The notes under the pieces: generated by a model
Told to the model about the DNA's origin: nothing
Database searches by the model: none
What the model saw: the letters and a program-made list of their open reading frames with translations, nothing else
From: GCA-020344715 sp050115935
GTDB lineage: Archaea > Thermoproteota > Bathyarchaeia > Bathyarchaeales > Bathyarchaeaceae
Length of the DNA stretch: 45,263 nt
Assembly (NCBI GenBank): GCA_050115935.1
Contig: JASFPO010000002.1
Span: forward strand, 1-45,263
Direction of reading: 5' to 3'
Made by a program: the position numbers and the translations under genes
Shown here: positions 34,466 to 44,951 of the stretch, piece after piece
Position numbering within the stretch: position 1 is the stretch's first letter
Layout: each line of letters begins with the position of its first letter

Positions 34466-35494
34466 ATGGTAACAAAAGTAGCTATAAACGGATTTGGCAG
34501 AATAGGAAGACTCCTGTACAGAGCAGCATTGGAAACTGGAACTGAAATCGATTTCGCAGTAGTCAACGATCTAACCGATGCAAGAACTCTTGCACACCTC
34601 TTGCAAAACGACACAGTCCATGGTAGACTGCCTTTCGACGTTGAAGCCAAGGAAAACACGCTCATCATTAAGAAAGATGGCGCTGTCAAACAGGAACTGA
34701 AAGTTTTGGCACAGCCCGACCCAGCGAAGCTACCTTGGGAAGAGATGGGAGTGTATTTGGCAGTGGAATCCACTGGAAGATTCAGAAAGAAAGAAGCTGC
34801 AGCAAAGCATCTGCAAGCTGGAGCAAAAAAAGTGTTGGTTTCAGCGCCGATGAGCCCAGCCACCAGCGCAGACCTAACCGTGGTTTATGGTGTAAACGAC
34901 AATAAGTACGACCCGCAAAAGCATCACATAATTTCCCTGGCCTCCTGCACAACAAATTGTGTGTCCCCTGTTGCCAAAGTGCTAAACGACAAATTCGGCA
35001 TCAAGGCAGGACTCATGACCACAGTCCACTCAGTCACCAACGATCAAAGACTCCTAGATATGCAACACAAAGACATGCGTCGAGCCAGATCAGCAGCTTT
35101 CAACATGATACCGACAACCACTGGTGCAGCGGTTGCAGCCACCTTGACGCTACCAGAACTCGCGGGAAGAATGAATGGAATGGCCATGCGTGTTCCGATT
35201 CCTGACGTCTCCATAGTTGATTTTGTGGTCACGCTTAACAGAGAAGTTACAAAGGAAGAAGTCAATGCAGCTTTCAAAGAAGCCGCAGGAAAGGAGTTGA
35301 AGGGAATTTTGGATTACAGTGAAGCACCTTTGGTGTCATCAGACTTGATTCACAATCCTTACTCGGCCATCGTCGACGGTCTTTCAACAATGGTCATCGG
35401 AAACCTAGTCAAAGTGTTAGCATGGTACGACAACGAGTGGGGTTACTCAGTTAAAATGGTGCGGATGATAGAGAAAATCTGCAGAATGGCTTAA
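34466..35494 (+). CDS. gap: Glyceraldehyde-3-phosphate dehydrogenase, type I (bacterial/eukaryal type)
   Basis: A 342-residue phosphorylating GAPDH. NAD fold INGFGRIGRLLYRA (7-20), acidic D35 region VVNDLTD favouring NAD, active-site SLASCTTNC with catalytic Cys161, HSVTNDQ, RRARSAAFNMIPTTTGAA for the phosphate site, and WYDNEWGYS near the C-terminus. This is the class I enzyme common in bacteria, not the archaeal class II enzyme (GapB, about 340 residues with different motifs), so the gene may have been acquired. It is followed by pgk after 74 bases, giving a two-gene glycolysis/gluconeogenesis unit. Confidence 0.93.
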   Translation: MVTKVAINGFGRIGRLLYRAALETGTEIDFAVVNDLTDARTLAHLLQNDTVHGRLPFDVEAKENTLIIKKDGAVKQELKVLAQPDPAKLPWEEMGVYLAVESTGRFRKKEAAAKHLQAGAKKVLVSAPMSPATSADLTVVYGVNDNKYDPQKHHIISLASCTTNCVSPVAKVLNDKFGIKAGLMTTVHSVTNDQRLLDMQHKDMRRARSAAFNMIPTTTGAAVAATLTLPELAGRMNGMAMRVPIPDVSIVDFVVTLNREVTKEEVNAAFKEAAGKELKGILDYSEAPLVSSDLIHNPYSAIVDGLSTMVIGNLVKVLAWYDNEWGYSVKMVRMIEKICRMA

Positions 35495-35568
35495 CCCCAA
35501 CACATCAAAAGCTTCAACTAATCTGCGAACCCGTACGTGTATTTCCTTTGCGATAAGGAGGTTGGAGA

Positions 35569-36795
35569 ATGTCAGAAATACTGACCATGGAAAAATTCGA
35601 ATTAAAAGACAAGACAGTTCTGGTTAGGGTAGATTTTAACTCTCCAGTTGATCCACAAACAAAAAGGGTTTTGGACGACACAAGAATCCGAGCCCACGCA
35701 GAAACAACAATTAGAGAGTTGATGGAAAAAGGCGCGAAAGTCGTAATTCTGGCTCATCAAGGCAGACAGGGTGAACCTGACTTCATTCCATTGCAACAAC
35801 ATGCGGAAATTCTAGGCAAAATTCTCGGCAAACCCGTGAAATATGTGAATGATGTGTTCGGTGAAAAAGCGCAACAAGCCATACAAGAACTCAACGAAGG
35901 TGAAATCTTAGTTTTGGACAATGTTCGCAGCTACGTTAACGAGCGAAAAAAGGGAACTCCTGAAGACCATGTCAAAACAGAGTTTGTTCAGAAGCTTGCT
36001 CCTCTGGCTGACATCTTCGTCAATGATGCCTTCGCTGCAGCTCATCGGGCGCATGTTTCAATCGTTGGCTTCACGGCCGTTTTACCGAGCGCTGCAGGTC
36101 GCATAATGGAGAGAGAACTCAAAGCTTTAGGAAAAGTCTTGCATGCACCCGAAAAGCCATGTGTCTATATTTTGGGTGGAGCCAAGGCAGATGATGCACT
36201 GAGAATCTCAGAATACGTTTTAAAGAACAACATAGCAGACCACATATTAACTGGAGGCATCGCAGGCCACCTTTTCTTAGTTGCAAAGGGTATTGACCTA
36301 GGAAAGCCTAACATGGGGCTATTAGAAAAGAAGGAACTGATGGGCTTGGTGCCAGGCATACAAGAGTTGATGAAAGAATTCCCAGGTAAGATTGAGCCTC
36401 CAACTGATCTCGCAGTGGAGGCTGATGGAAAGCGGAAGGAGATTGCAGCTGAGAAACTTCCAACAGATCATCCCATCTATGACATAGGAACCCAGACAAT
36501 ACAAGAGTATGCCAGAATAATAGGAAACGCCAGATCCATTGTGATCAGCGGACCTGTAGGTGTATATGAAAACAAAGAATTCCTTGCAGGCACAAAGGGA
36601 GTTCTAGAAGCAATTGCTGCTTCTAAGGCGTTCTCCTTGATTGGCGGAGGCCACACAGTAGCGGCTGTTGAAGGATTAGGACTGGCAAACAGAATGGGCT
36701 ACATCAGCACGGCTGGAGGCGCCCTAATAGAGTTTCTAATGGGCGAAGAACTACCTGGTGTCGCCGCATTGAAAAAAGCAGCAGCTAGAACCTGA
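35569..36795 (+). CDS. pgk: Phosphoglycerate kinase
   Basis: A 408-residue PGK: VLVRVDFNSPVDPQTKRVLDDTRIRAH (the substrate arginine patch) near the N-terminus, LAHQGRQG, FVNDAFAAAHRAHVSIVGF, the hinge YILGGAKADDALR, and the nucleotide region ISGPVGVYENKEF plus FSLIGGGHTVAAVE. The GGGHT variant and overall length are archaeal-like, in contrast to the bacterial-type GAPDH before it. The ATG has AAGGAGGTTGG just upstream. It interconverts 1,3-bisphosphoglycerate and 3-phosphoglycerate in the cytosol. Confidence 0.94.
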   Translation: MSEILTMEKFELKDKTVLVRVDFNSPVDPQTKRVLDDTRIRAHAETTIRELMEKGAKVVILAHQGRQGEPDFIPLQQHAEILGKILGKPVKYVNDVFGEKAQQAIQELNEGEILVLDNVRSYVNERKKGTPEDHVKTEFVQKLAPLADIFVNDAFAAAHRAHVSIVGFTAVLPSAAGRIMERELKALGKVLHAPEKPCVYILGGAKADDALRISEYVLKNNIADHILTGGIAGHLFLVAKGIDLGKPNMGLLEKKELMGLVPGIQELMKEFPGKIEPPTDLAVEADGKRKEIAAEKLPTDHPIYDIGTQTIQEYARIIGNARSIVISGPVGVYENKEFLAGTKGVLEAIAASKAFSLIGGGHTVAAVEGLGLANRMGYISTAGGALIEFLMGEELPGVAALKKAAART

Positions 36796-37130
36796 GAATT
36801 CCCATTTTCAACATTTTTAAGATTATATCCTCCGTTCTCTTGAACATGTAGAATGAGACCATATGATTGCTTTCAACGCGGTGAAGCTGACTTTCCAGCA
36901 ACTTGCCCAACGACAATCCAACAAATGAATCTTTATTAGGAGCCGCAGTAACACTTATATCGGCAAACTATGCCTTGAATTAAAATTGGCGATAAATATG
37001 ACGCCATAAAACGCTCCATCTGAAATGCAATCCTTGACGTCAAAGTCAAAGGATGAAGGGTGGAGTGAGCCTTTCTCGCTCGCAATGAACACCATGCAGA
37101 GTCCAACCGCATTAACAGACATTAGACTGA
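36796..37130 (+). other. Leader region of the 23S rRNA gene
   Basis: No protein gene, no 16S rRNA and no tRNA are visible between pgk and the 23S stem. ACACTTATATCGG (36950-36962) and GATAAATATGACG (36990-37002) are TATA candidates for the rRNA promoter. A hairpin ATCCTTGAC...GTCAAAGGAT (37029-37053, one bulged A) lies in the presumed leader. Confidence 0.45.
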
Positions 37131-37155
37131 CTCCTCAACGTCAAACAGATGTCAG
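37131..37155 (+). other. 5' arm of the pre-23S processing stem (bulge-helix-bulge)
   Basis: CTCCTCAA (37131-37138), CGTC (37139-37142), unpaired AAA (37143-37145) and CAGATGTCAG (37146-37155). These pair with the 3' arm at 40243-40268 as outer helix, 4-bp central helix, 3-base bulge and inner helix, the layout cut by archaeal tRNA-splicing endonuclease. Confidence 0.75.
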
Positions 37156-40242
<3,087 letters not shown>

Positions 40243-40268
40243 CTGATGTCTGGACGATATTTGAGGAG
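40243..40268 (+). other. 3' arm of the pre-23S processing stem (bulge-helix-bulge)
   Basis: CTGATGTCTG (40243-40252), GACG (40253-40256), unpaired ATAT (40257-40260) and TTGAGGAG (40261-40268). The pairing with 37131-37155 is complete over 22 base pairs with two G-U pairs; the next CAGT (40269-40272) also pairs with ACTG (37126-37129) past one bulged base. Confidence 0.75.
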
Positions 40269-40432
40269 CAGTTAAGGCGAAGCGAAAAGGACTCCGCATG
40301 GTGAGCATAAAATCCCAAATACCACAAGTACCTATCATTTCTATATGTGATTACCGTAGGAAAAATCAGCCCAAAACGAAGCAGCATGCAAACTCCAAAA
40401 CGTTAATTGGGAACTTCATTGCTCCTTTTTCT

Positions 40433-40749
40433 TGGCTGGCGAGCTGGCGGACGGCTTTCGAACGCGTTTGCGTTTGAGGAAACTCCGCCCACCGAGCAGA
40501 TATCGCAACATCCGCAAGGGTGTAAGGTGAGAGCCTTGGCTCCAGTGCAGAAACGGAACGTCGTGTCCAGCGTATGTACGATGATGCGTGTTAAGTCGTT
40601 GAGGAGTTGGATGCGAAGCGGTGAAACGGCTGTCCTGCGAGGTGAAAGGGCAAATAGACGCCTGTGAAGGGTCTGCTTGAGGCGTGGGTAGCTCGTTTAG
40701 CTGAATGCCGTCTAGAACAGAAGGCGGGTTACAACCAGCACGCCAGCCA
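40433..40749 (+). ncRNA. rnpB: RNase P RNA, archaeal
   Basis: The catalytic RNA of RNase P, about 317 bases. Helix P1 is TGGCTGGCG (40433-40441) with CGCCAGCCA (40741-40749), a perfect 9-bp match. Conserved region I is GAGGAAACTCCGCCC (40476-40490); conserved region V is AGAACAGAAGGCGGGTTA (about 40714-40731), which pairs with it to form P4. GTGAAACGG (about 40620) and CTGAATGCCGTCTAGA match further universal parts. It follows the 23S gene by about 190 bases; GTTAATTGG (40402-40410) is placed right for its own TATA box. Confidence 0.9.
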
Positions 40750-40817
40750 CCCCAACTGTATGCCGACCAAACGGAAAGATACTGAACGTCTTATGGGAAC
40801 TGAAGAAAAAGGGAAAA

Positions 40818-40953
40818 GCAGATTCAACCATTTTGGGAGATCGTTGAGATTCTCAAGAACTATCCAAAGCAGTACAAGTCATCTAGAAAGCAAATCGAAC
40901 AAATGCTTCAGAACCTTAACCGACTAAAAGAGAGCATTTGAGATACGCGCGCT
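40818..40953 (+). repeat. Dispersed repeat R1, copy 1 (decayed copy of the 45-codon ORF element)
   Basis: Reads in one frame as QPFWEIVEILKNYPKQ, then KSSRKQIEQMLQNLNRLKES and a stop, then GATACGCGCGC. It matches the intact ORF at 42701-42838 over its last 38 codons but has no usable start codon. Together with rnpB's 3' flank it fills the space before the next gene. Confidence 0.7.
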
Positions 40954-40955
40954 TT

Positions 40956-41426
40956 CTACTTCGGAATTGTTATGATATGAAAACAGCGTTCTTTGCCCCA
41001 GATTCTGGACTCTGGAACTTCCATTTTGATGTTTGGATTGACACTTGCTGCAAGTCCCTCAAACCATCGCCACGAGTAGTTCTTGCATACGATTTGCCAA
41101 GGGCCATTCAAGATTCTTACTGCTTCCATCATGGGACAGAAGCCAGTGTTTTCACCTACCACTTTATTATCTTCAACGCGTGTTCCTCTAACTCCGCCGA
41201 TTTGTTCAAGAGCCACATTCATCACGATAGCTACTGCGCTAGCATCTGTTTTTGTAATGCCCATTTCTTGTTTGATTTTCTGTCCAGTGGACTTGCCAAG
41301 TTCGTAGAAGTATTTCTGGGCTACTTTAAGTGCGTCATCCCCGAACTCTTCATAGTTGGCCAACATATATCCAATAATGGTTGTTTGGAGTGACACAAGT
41401 CTCCTCTGCTCTTCGGATAAAGGCAT
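40956..41426 (-). CDS. L-2-amino-thiazoline-4-carboxylate hydrolase-like protein
   Basis: From ATG 41426 (preceded by AAGGGGG about 12 bases upstream) the product has 156 residues; a longer frame to 41540 would run through an AT-rich promoter-like stretch. Features: an N-terminal helical part (LVSLQTTIIGYMLANYEEFGDDAL), a central GVRGTRVEDNKVVGENTGFCP segment, CKNYSWRWFEGLAASVNP, and GKERCFHIITI at the end. The conserved cysteines and the closing C-H-I-I pattern resemble the ATC hydrolase family (PF14196-type) and V4R-like domains. Substrate is unknown; in archaea these are often stand-alone proteins of unknown role. Confidence 0.5.
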   Translation of the reverse strand: MPLSEEQRRLVSLQTTIIGYMLANYEEFGDDALKVAQKYFYELGKSTGQKIKQEMGITKTDASAVAIVMNVALEQIGGVRGTRVEDNKVVGENTGFCPMMEAVRILNGPWQIVCKNYSWRWFEGLAASVNPNIKMEVPESRIWGKERCFHIITIPK

Positions 41427-41568
41427 GCTCTGCAAAACCCCCTTAATGTAGTATTCAATATTTGAATAAAAGACTATGTACATGTATCGTTTAGCGCACG
41501 CAATCTCCTCTTTTTTTCTAAAGAACTGCACACTCGTCATGCGTGTGAGAAGTGATCTAGACAGCAGT

Positions 41569-42528
41569 TTATACCTTCATGACGAGCGCTTGGAATAGAA
41601 TATAAAGCAGTATAAGAACTGCTCCACCAGTTTTAGAGATTCCATCTCTCATAATGAAGCGCCAGAATATGACGGTTGATATTAGCAAGAATGGGAGGAT
41701 CTCGATGAAGATAGTCATGTCTACCTTGAAAGGAGAGGTCAAGAGTACCAGCCCGAGTACAAGGGTTAGGTTGGTGAGGTTAGACCCAATGATGTCTCCT
41801 AATGCAAGTTGTACGCGACCACGTTTGACTGCTGTAAGATCGAGTGTAAGTTCTGGCAGTGAGGTGCCTATGGCGACTATTTTCGCGCCTATCAGGATGG
41901 GTGGAACTCCTAAGGCTACTGCTATGTTTGAGGCGGAGTAAACTGTTAAGCGAGCGGATACTACTACGATCGTGAAGCTTAGCAAGAGCGTTGCGACCAC
42001 AACGCTTTTTTTTCCCATGCTCATTGCTTTGCCGTCATTCAACTTGACAGGTGGCGTTCTTTTTCGCGCCATAAAATATGTGTTTATCAGGAAGGTGCCA
42101 AGAAGGATTATGCCGATAAAGGGACTTGGAATATCGAAAATGTGGTATTGATTTATGACAAGAAGTAAGGGGATGAGGGCTGTTATAAAAAGCATGTCCG
42201 TGAGTTCCACGAGCAAGTCAGTGGAACAGGTTTTGAGGTATCCAATGATGCCCAAGATGCCGATAACCAACCCTATGTTGAACAGGTTGGAGCCTAGGAT
42301 GTCACCGATACTGATTGCAGGAGTTCCTTCGATAATTGAGAAAAGAGCGACGACTATTTCAGGGGTGGAGGTTAGCACTGCAAGGATTATGAACCCTGCC
42401 GATGCGTCGCTCAATCGGGTCATTTCAATGAGTTTTTCGATTGATCTTATGGCAAAATGGCTAGCCGACGCTAAACCGACTACTGAGGCAATCAGAATCA
42501 GTAATTGAACTAACGTGTCTTCTAGCAT
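41569..42528 (-). CDS. Sodium/calcium exchanger family protein (CaCA)
   Basis: I start it at ATG 42528 (MLEDTLVQLLILIASVV), 319 residues, because the longer frame to 42660 runs through a TATA box and GC-alternating DNA. The two alpha-repeats are clear: LAVLTSTPEIVVALFS with GDILGSNLFNIGL in the first half, and VAIGTSLPELTLDLTA with GDIIGSNLTNLTL in the second. Both contain the (S/T)xPE and GSNxxN ion-coordinating motifs. About ten membrane helices are predicted. It would exchange Ca2+ or another cation for Na+ or H+. It stands alone. Confidence 0.88.
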   Translation of the reverse strand: MLEDTLVQLLILIASVVGLASASHFAIRSIEKLIEMTRLSDASAGFIILAVLTSTPEIVVALFSIIEGTPAISIGDILGSNLFNIGLVIGILGIIGYLKTCSTDLLVELTDMLFITALIPLLLVINQYHIFDIPSPFIGIILLGTFLINTYFMARKRTPPVKLNDGKAMSMGKKSVVVATLLLSFTIVVVSARLTVYSASNIAVALGVPPILIGAKIVAIGTSLPELTLDLTAVKRGRVQLALGDIIGSNLTNLTLVLGLVLLTSPFKVDMTIFIEILPFLLISTVIFWRFIMRDGISKTGGAVLILLYILFQALVMKV

Positions 42529-42554
42529 ATTATTCAGACTTTCATATGCGCGCG

Positions 42555-42563
42555 TTAAATATA
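42555..42563 (-). promoter_or_regulatory. TATA box of the exchanger gene
   Basis: On the minus strand TATATTTAA lies 27-35 bases before ATG 42528, suggesting a nearly leaderless message. It is bounded on both sides by GCGCGCG blocks (42548-42554 and 42583-42590). Confidence 0.4.
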
Positions 42564-42700
42564 CTTTGCGTAGCGCGTACGCGCGCGAAAGTGTCACGAA
42601 CTCCAGCTCCCCTTCTGCATTTACGCACACTATAGACCATGAAATTATCCCATGATTCAAAAAGGTCGCTTAAGATCCTGCAACTATCTTATTAGTTCAA

Positions 42701-42838
42701 ATGCAGACAAAGACATCTGTTCAAGAATTTCGGAAAACCGTTGAGACTCTCAAGAAATATCCAAAACAGCACAATTCATTCAAGAAACAAATTGAACAAA
42801 TGTTTGAGAATCTTAGCAGGCTAAAAGAAAGCATTTGA
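42701..42838 (+). CDS. 45-residue helical protein, carried by dispersed repeat R1 (copy 2, most complete)
   Basis: An ATG at 42701 opens a 45-codon frame ending TGA at 42836-42838. The product is charged and almost wholly helical: QEFRKTVETLKKYPKQ then KKQIEQMFENLSRLKESI, with coiled-coil-like spacing in the second part. Related sequence occurs at 40818-40941 and 44794-44844, both lacking a start, and all three are followed by a GCGCGC block. I do not recognise the family. Either it is a short gene undergoing duplication and decay or the coding appearance is a by-product of a repeat element; conserved reading frame in all three copies favours former coding. Confidence 0.45.
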   Translation: MQTKTSVQEFRKTVETLKKYPKQHNSFKKQIEQMFENLSRLKESI

Positions 42839-42853
42839 GACGCGCGCGCAATG
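42701..42853 (+). repeat. Dispersed repeat R1, copy 2
   Basis: Longest copy, ending GCATTTGAGACGCGCGCGCA. Shares TATCCAAA(A/G)CAG, CAAAT(T/C)GAACAAATG and CTAAAAGA(A/G)AGCATTTGAGA with copy 1, about 80% identical over the shared length by eye. Confidence 0.65.
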
Positions 42854-42943
42854 AAGATTCCCAAAGTCAATAGAGCTTTTCGTCTTAAATCTTTAATGCA
42901 ACCTGTAGTTTAGATAATGTGTGAAATGGAATGAGAAAAGAGA

Positions 42944-43462
42944 GTGAGTGAAGCGTTGAAGATTCATTTCTTCATCTTGATATCTATTGCATGCATTCTA
43001 TTTGCTGGCTTGAACGCGGCGCCTCTAGTGAATGCTCAGCCCACACCCACATCACTTGCCATCGCTGTTCCTTCTCCACCACAAGGGATACCATTCTCGA
43101 CTAAATGCACAATAGAGGCGACCCTAAGAGACGAGAATGATAATCCACTACAAAACCTTACTATAGACTTTCTGTATGCATGCGATGACCATACACATCT
43201 GTTGTGGAGAGCAAAGACTGATTCAAACGGTGTAGCTTCTCTAAGATATACATTTCCAAGAAATGAAACATGGAGAATTAGTGCAATGTTTAAGGGAACC
43301 ACAAACTATGCTCAGTCAAGCAGCGAAGAAGTACTTATTATAATCATGGACTACACTCCGTATGTTGTTGGAGGACTACTCGCAGCAACAGTAATTGCTA
43401 GTGTTATAGCATACATCGTCCTTCGCAGAAGAGAGAAAACAATGCCCCCTCTTTTTCTATAG
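42944..43462 (+). CDS. Secreted/cell-surface anchored Ig-like domain protein
   Basis: A 172-residue protein with an N-terminal signal peptide (hydrophobic FFILISIACILFAGLNAAP, cleavage probably near VNAQP), one bacterial-Ig-like beta domain (TIEATLRDENDNPLQNLTIDF through SNGVASLRYTFP to MFKGTTNYAQSSSEEV), and a C-terminal membrane helix (YVVGGLLAATVIASVIAYIV) with a basic stop-transfer RRREK. It is therefore outside the cell with a short cytosolic tail. GTG 42944 is the listed start; TTG 42956 is a possible alternative. It resembles archaeal surface proteins with Ig-like domains; the partner is unknown. Confidence 0.7.
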   Translation: MSEALKIHFFILISIACILFAGLNAAPLVNAQPTPTSLAIAVPSPPQGIPFSTKCTIEATLRDENDNPLQNLTIDFLYACDDHTHLLWRAKTDSNGVASLRYTFPRNETWRISAMFKGTTNYAQSSSEEVLIIIMDYTPYVVGGLLAATVIASVIAYIVLRRREKTMPPLFL

Positions 43463-43547
43463 TTTCTCCCACAAGTCATAAAAACTGAAACTGAAGACAC
43501 TTGATAGGAGGTTAGAGGTTTGGAATCTAAGAAGAATGCCTCTCGAA

Positions 43548-43605
43548 GCGCGCGCAAAGATAGTTATGAAGAAAATCTATTCTCTCACCGCTTCGCTCTC
43601 GGCTT
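43548..43605 (+). repeat. 57-base repeat R2, copy 1
   Basis: Begins GCGCGCGCAAAGATAG and ends CTCTCGGCTT; differs from copy 2 (44222-44278) by one indel and about two substitutions. A GCGCGCGC block follows 13 bases later (43617-43626). Confidence 0.8.
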
Positions 43606-43703
43606 CCCAGCCTCGTTCGCGCGCGCACTGCTTGGATGAGGTGCCACAAGAATCATTCAGAACTGGAAAGAGCTTTAAGTCAAGACTATGCGTGTGTAAG
43701 ACT

Positions 43704-44207
43704 ATGAGATACTTGAGAGATTTGGATTTTTGGACTGCCTGCATCACAATTCTTGTGACTGTCTTCCTCATGGTTGCCACCTATCTTCGCTGGTTTCAAC
43801 TGAACTTCTTTGTTGGTTCATTCCGCTTCACTCATTGGCTTGTTTGGATAGGTACCATTTATGTTGCATTTGCTACACCAGCATATTATGTTCTGAAACG
43901 CCGTTACCTGAAAAAGCTTGCAACGTTTATCAGAATTCATATGTTGGGCAACTTGTTTGCCTTTTTGCTCGTATCAATTCACTTTGCCCAGCAGATTGGC
44001 AGACCGCCCCAATTCTATCCAGATCTAGGAACGGGATTGGCACTATACATTGTCATGTTCATATTGGTGGGATCGGGTTTTCTTCATAGATTCCGAATAA
44101 TAAGGAGTGTTCGACCTCACCTTAACAGATTCCTGCATGTAAGTATAACTATGTCATTCTATCTTATCATCATAGTTCACACATTACAGGGCTTGGGGCT
44201 TCTATAG
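43704..44207 (+). CDS. Four-helix b-type cytochrome-like membrane protein with two HX13H motifs
   Basis: The open frame extends back to 43536, but that part is repeat R2, so I start at ATG 43704, giving 167 residues; GCTTTAAGTC near 43670 may be its TATA box and the message may be leaderless. Four to five membrane helices are evident. Two helices carry paired histidines spaced HX13H: HMLGNLFAFLLVSIH and HVSITMSFYLIIIVH. That is the bis-haem signature of the ferric reductase/NOX/YedZ-like transmembrane group. There is no flavin domain, so it would be a minimal membrane cytochrome that needs a partner; a flavodoxin is the next gene, on the other strand. Confidence 0.65.
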   Translation: MRYLRDLDFWTACITILVTVFLMVATYLRWFQLNFFVGSFRFTHWLVWIGTIYVAFATPAYYVLKRRYLKKLATFIRIHMLGNLFAFLLVSIHFAQQIGRPPQFYPDLGTGLALYIVMFILVGSGFLHRFRIIRSVRPHLNRFLHVSITMSFYLIIIVHTLQGLGLL

Positions 44208-44221
44208 CATCGAAGCCACTT

Positions 44222-44278
44222 GCGCGCGCAAAGATAGTTATGAAAAAATTTATTCTCTCACCGCTTCGCTCTCGGCTT
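44222..44278 (+). repeat. 57-base repeat R2, copy 2
   Basis: GCGCGCGCAAAGATAG to CTCTCGGCTT, followed by GAGATACGCGCACGC, the same closing motif as repeat R1. Lies between the cytochrome and flavodoxin genes. Confidence 0.8.
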
Positions 44279-44317
44279 GAGATACGCGCACGCACTCTTC
44301 ATTCAAAATGTAGGCGA

Positions 44318-44746
44318 TCACGCGCTGCTTATCTCTTTAAGGTCATTAGCAAATGCCTTCGCATTTTCCAAGTCCTCCTCATTTGGATTGCTCCAATTGA
44401 AAAAGAGGAACCGTCCGCGGCACTTGAAGCTGGAAACGACAATGTATCCTTTTGCTTCCAGAGCTCCTTTAAGGACGTAGATAACTTTGGGGTCAGGCCC
44501 CCCGGCAGTGGCGAAAACGGCTGCTTTATTCTTGCTGCTTGGCTGCAGTCCATCTAGAAAGCTTTGAAGTGTTTTGTGAAGCTTGCCGACGTATTGACCG
44601 CTACCGACTATGAGTAGCTCCACTCCTGAAACATCAGGAGTCTCTCTTTCTACATCAACCGCCTCGCATCCAAGTTGCTGGGCGATTGCCTCGGCCACCT
44701 TTCTCGTCTTTCCGCCTCTTGAGTAGTAAACGACCAAGGATTTCAT
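44318..44746 (-). CDS. Flavodoxin-like protein
   Basis: A 142-residue flavodoxin. The FMN phosphate loop is YYSRGGKTRKVAEAIA (residues 7-22); VELLIVGSGQYVGKLHKTLQSFL and KAAVFATAGGPDP supply the other FMN contacts. Such proteins carry one or two electrons between redox enzymes, or act as NAD(P)H:quinone-type reductases. It is alone on the minus strand between two repeats. The electron partners are unknown. Confidence 0.85.
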   Translation of the reverse strand: MKSLVVYYSRGGKTRKVAEAIAQQLGCEAVDVERETPDVSGVELLIVGSGQYVGKLHKTLQSFLDGLQPSSKNKAAVFATAGGPDPKVIYVLKGALEAKGYIVVSSFKCRGRFLFFNWSNPNEEDLENAKAFANDLKEISSA

Positions 44747-44786
44747 GATTTGAATCCAACAGACTCGAAAGTATTAAATGTTTAGG

Positions 44787-44853
44787 GCGCGCGCAAATTG
44801 AACAAATGTCTAAGAACCTCAGCCGACTAAAAGAAAGCATTTGAGATGCGCGC
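44787..44853 (+). repeat. Dispersed repeat R1, copy 3 (truncated, GCGCGC at both ends)
   Basis: Starts GCGCGCGC directly fused to CAAATTGAACAAATG and ends CTAAAAGAAAGCATTTGAGATGCGCGCG. Only the last 16 codons of the 45-codon frame remain. Confidence 0.7.
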
Positions 44854-44951
44854 GAGAGATATTCGTTTTTCTCGATCGTGCATTTGTAAATATTTTTTAA
44901 CTAACTACCCAACCTGTGAATATACAATTAAAACCTAGAGGAGTTCAAGAA

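Noticed and set aside
43536..43703. N-terminal extension of the cytochrome-like ORF, and an overlapping 39-codon frame from TTG 43520 with an AGGAGG site
   Set aside because: Most of this DNA is repeat R2, copied elsewhere with an indel that breaks the frame; coding is unlikely, although the ribosome site at 43506-43511 is good.
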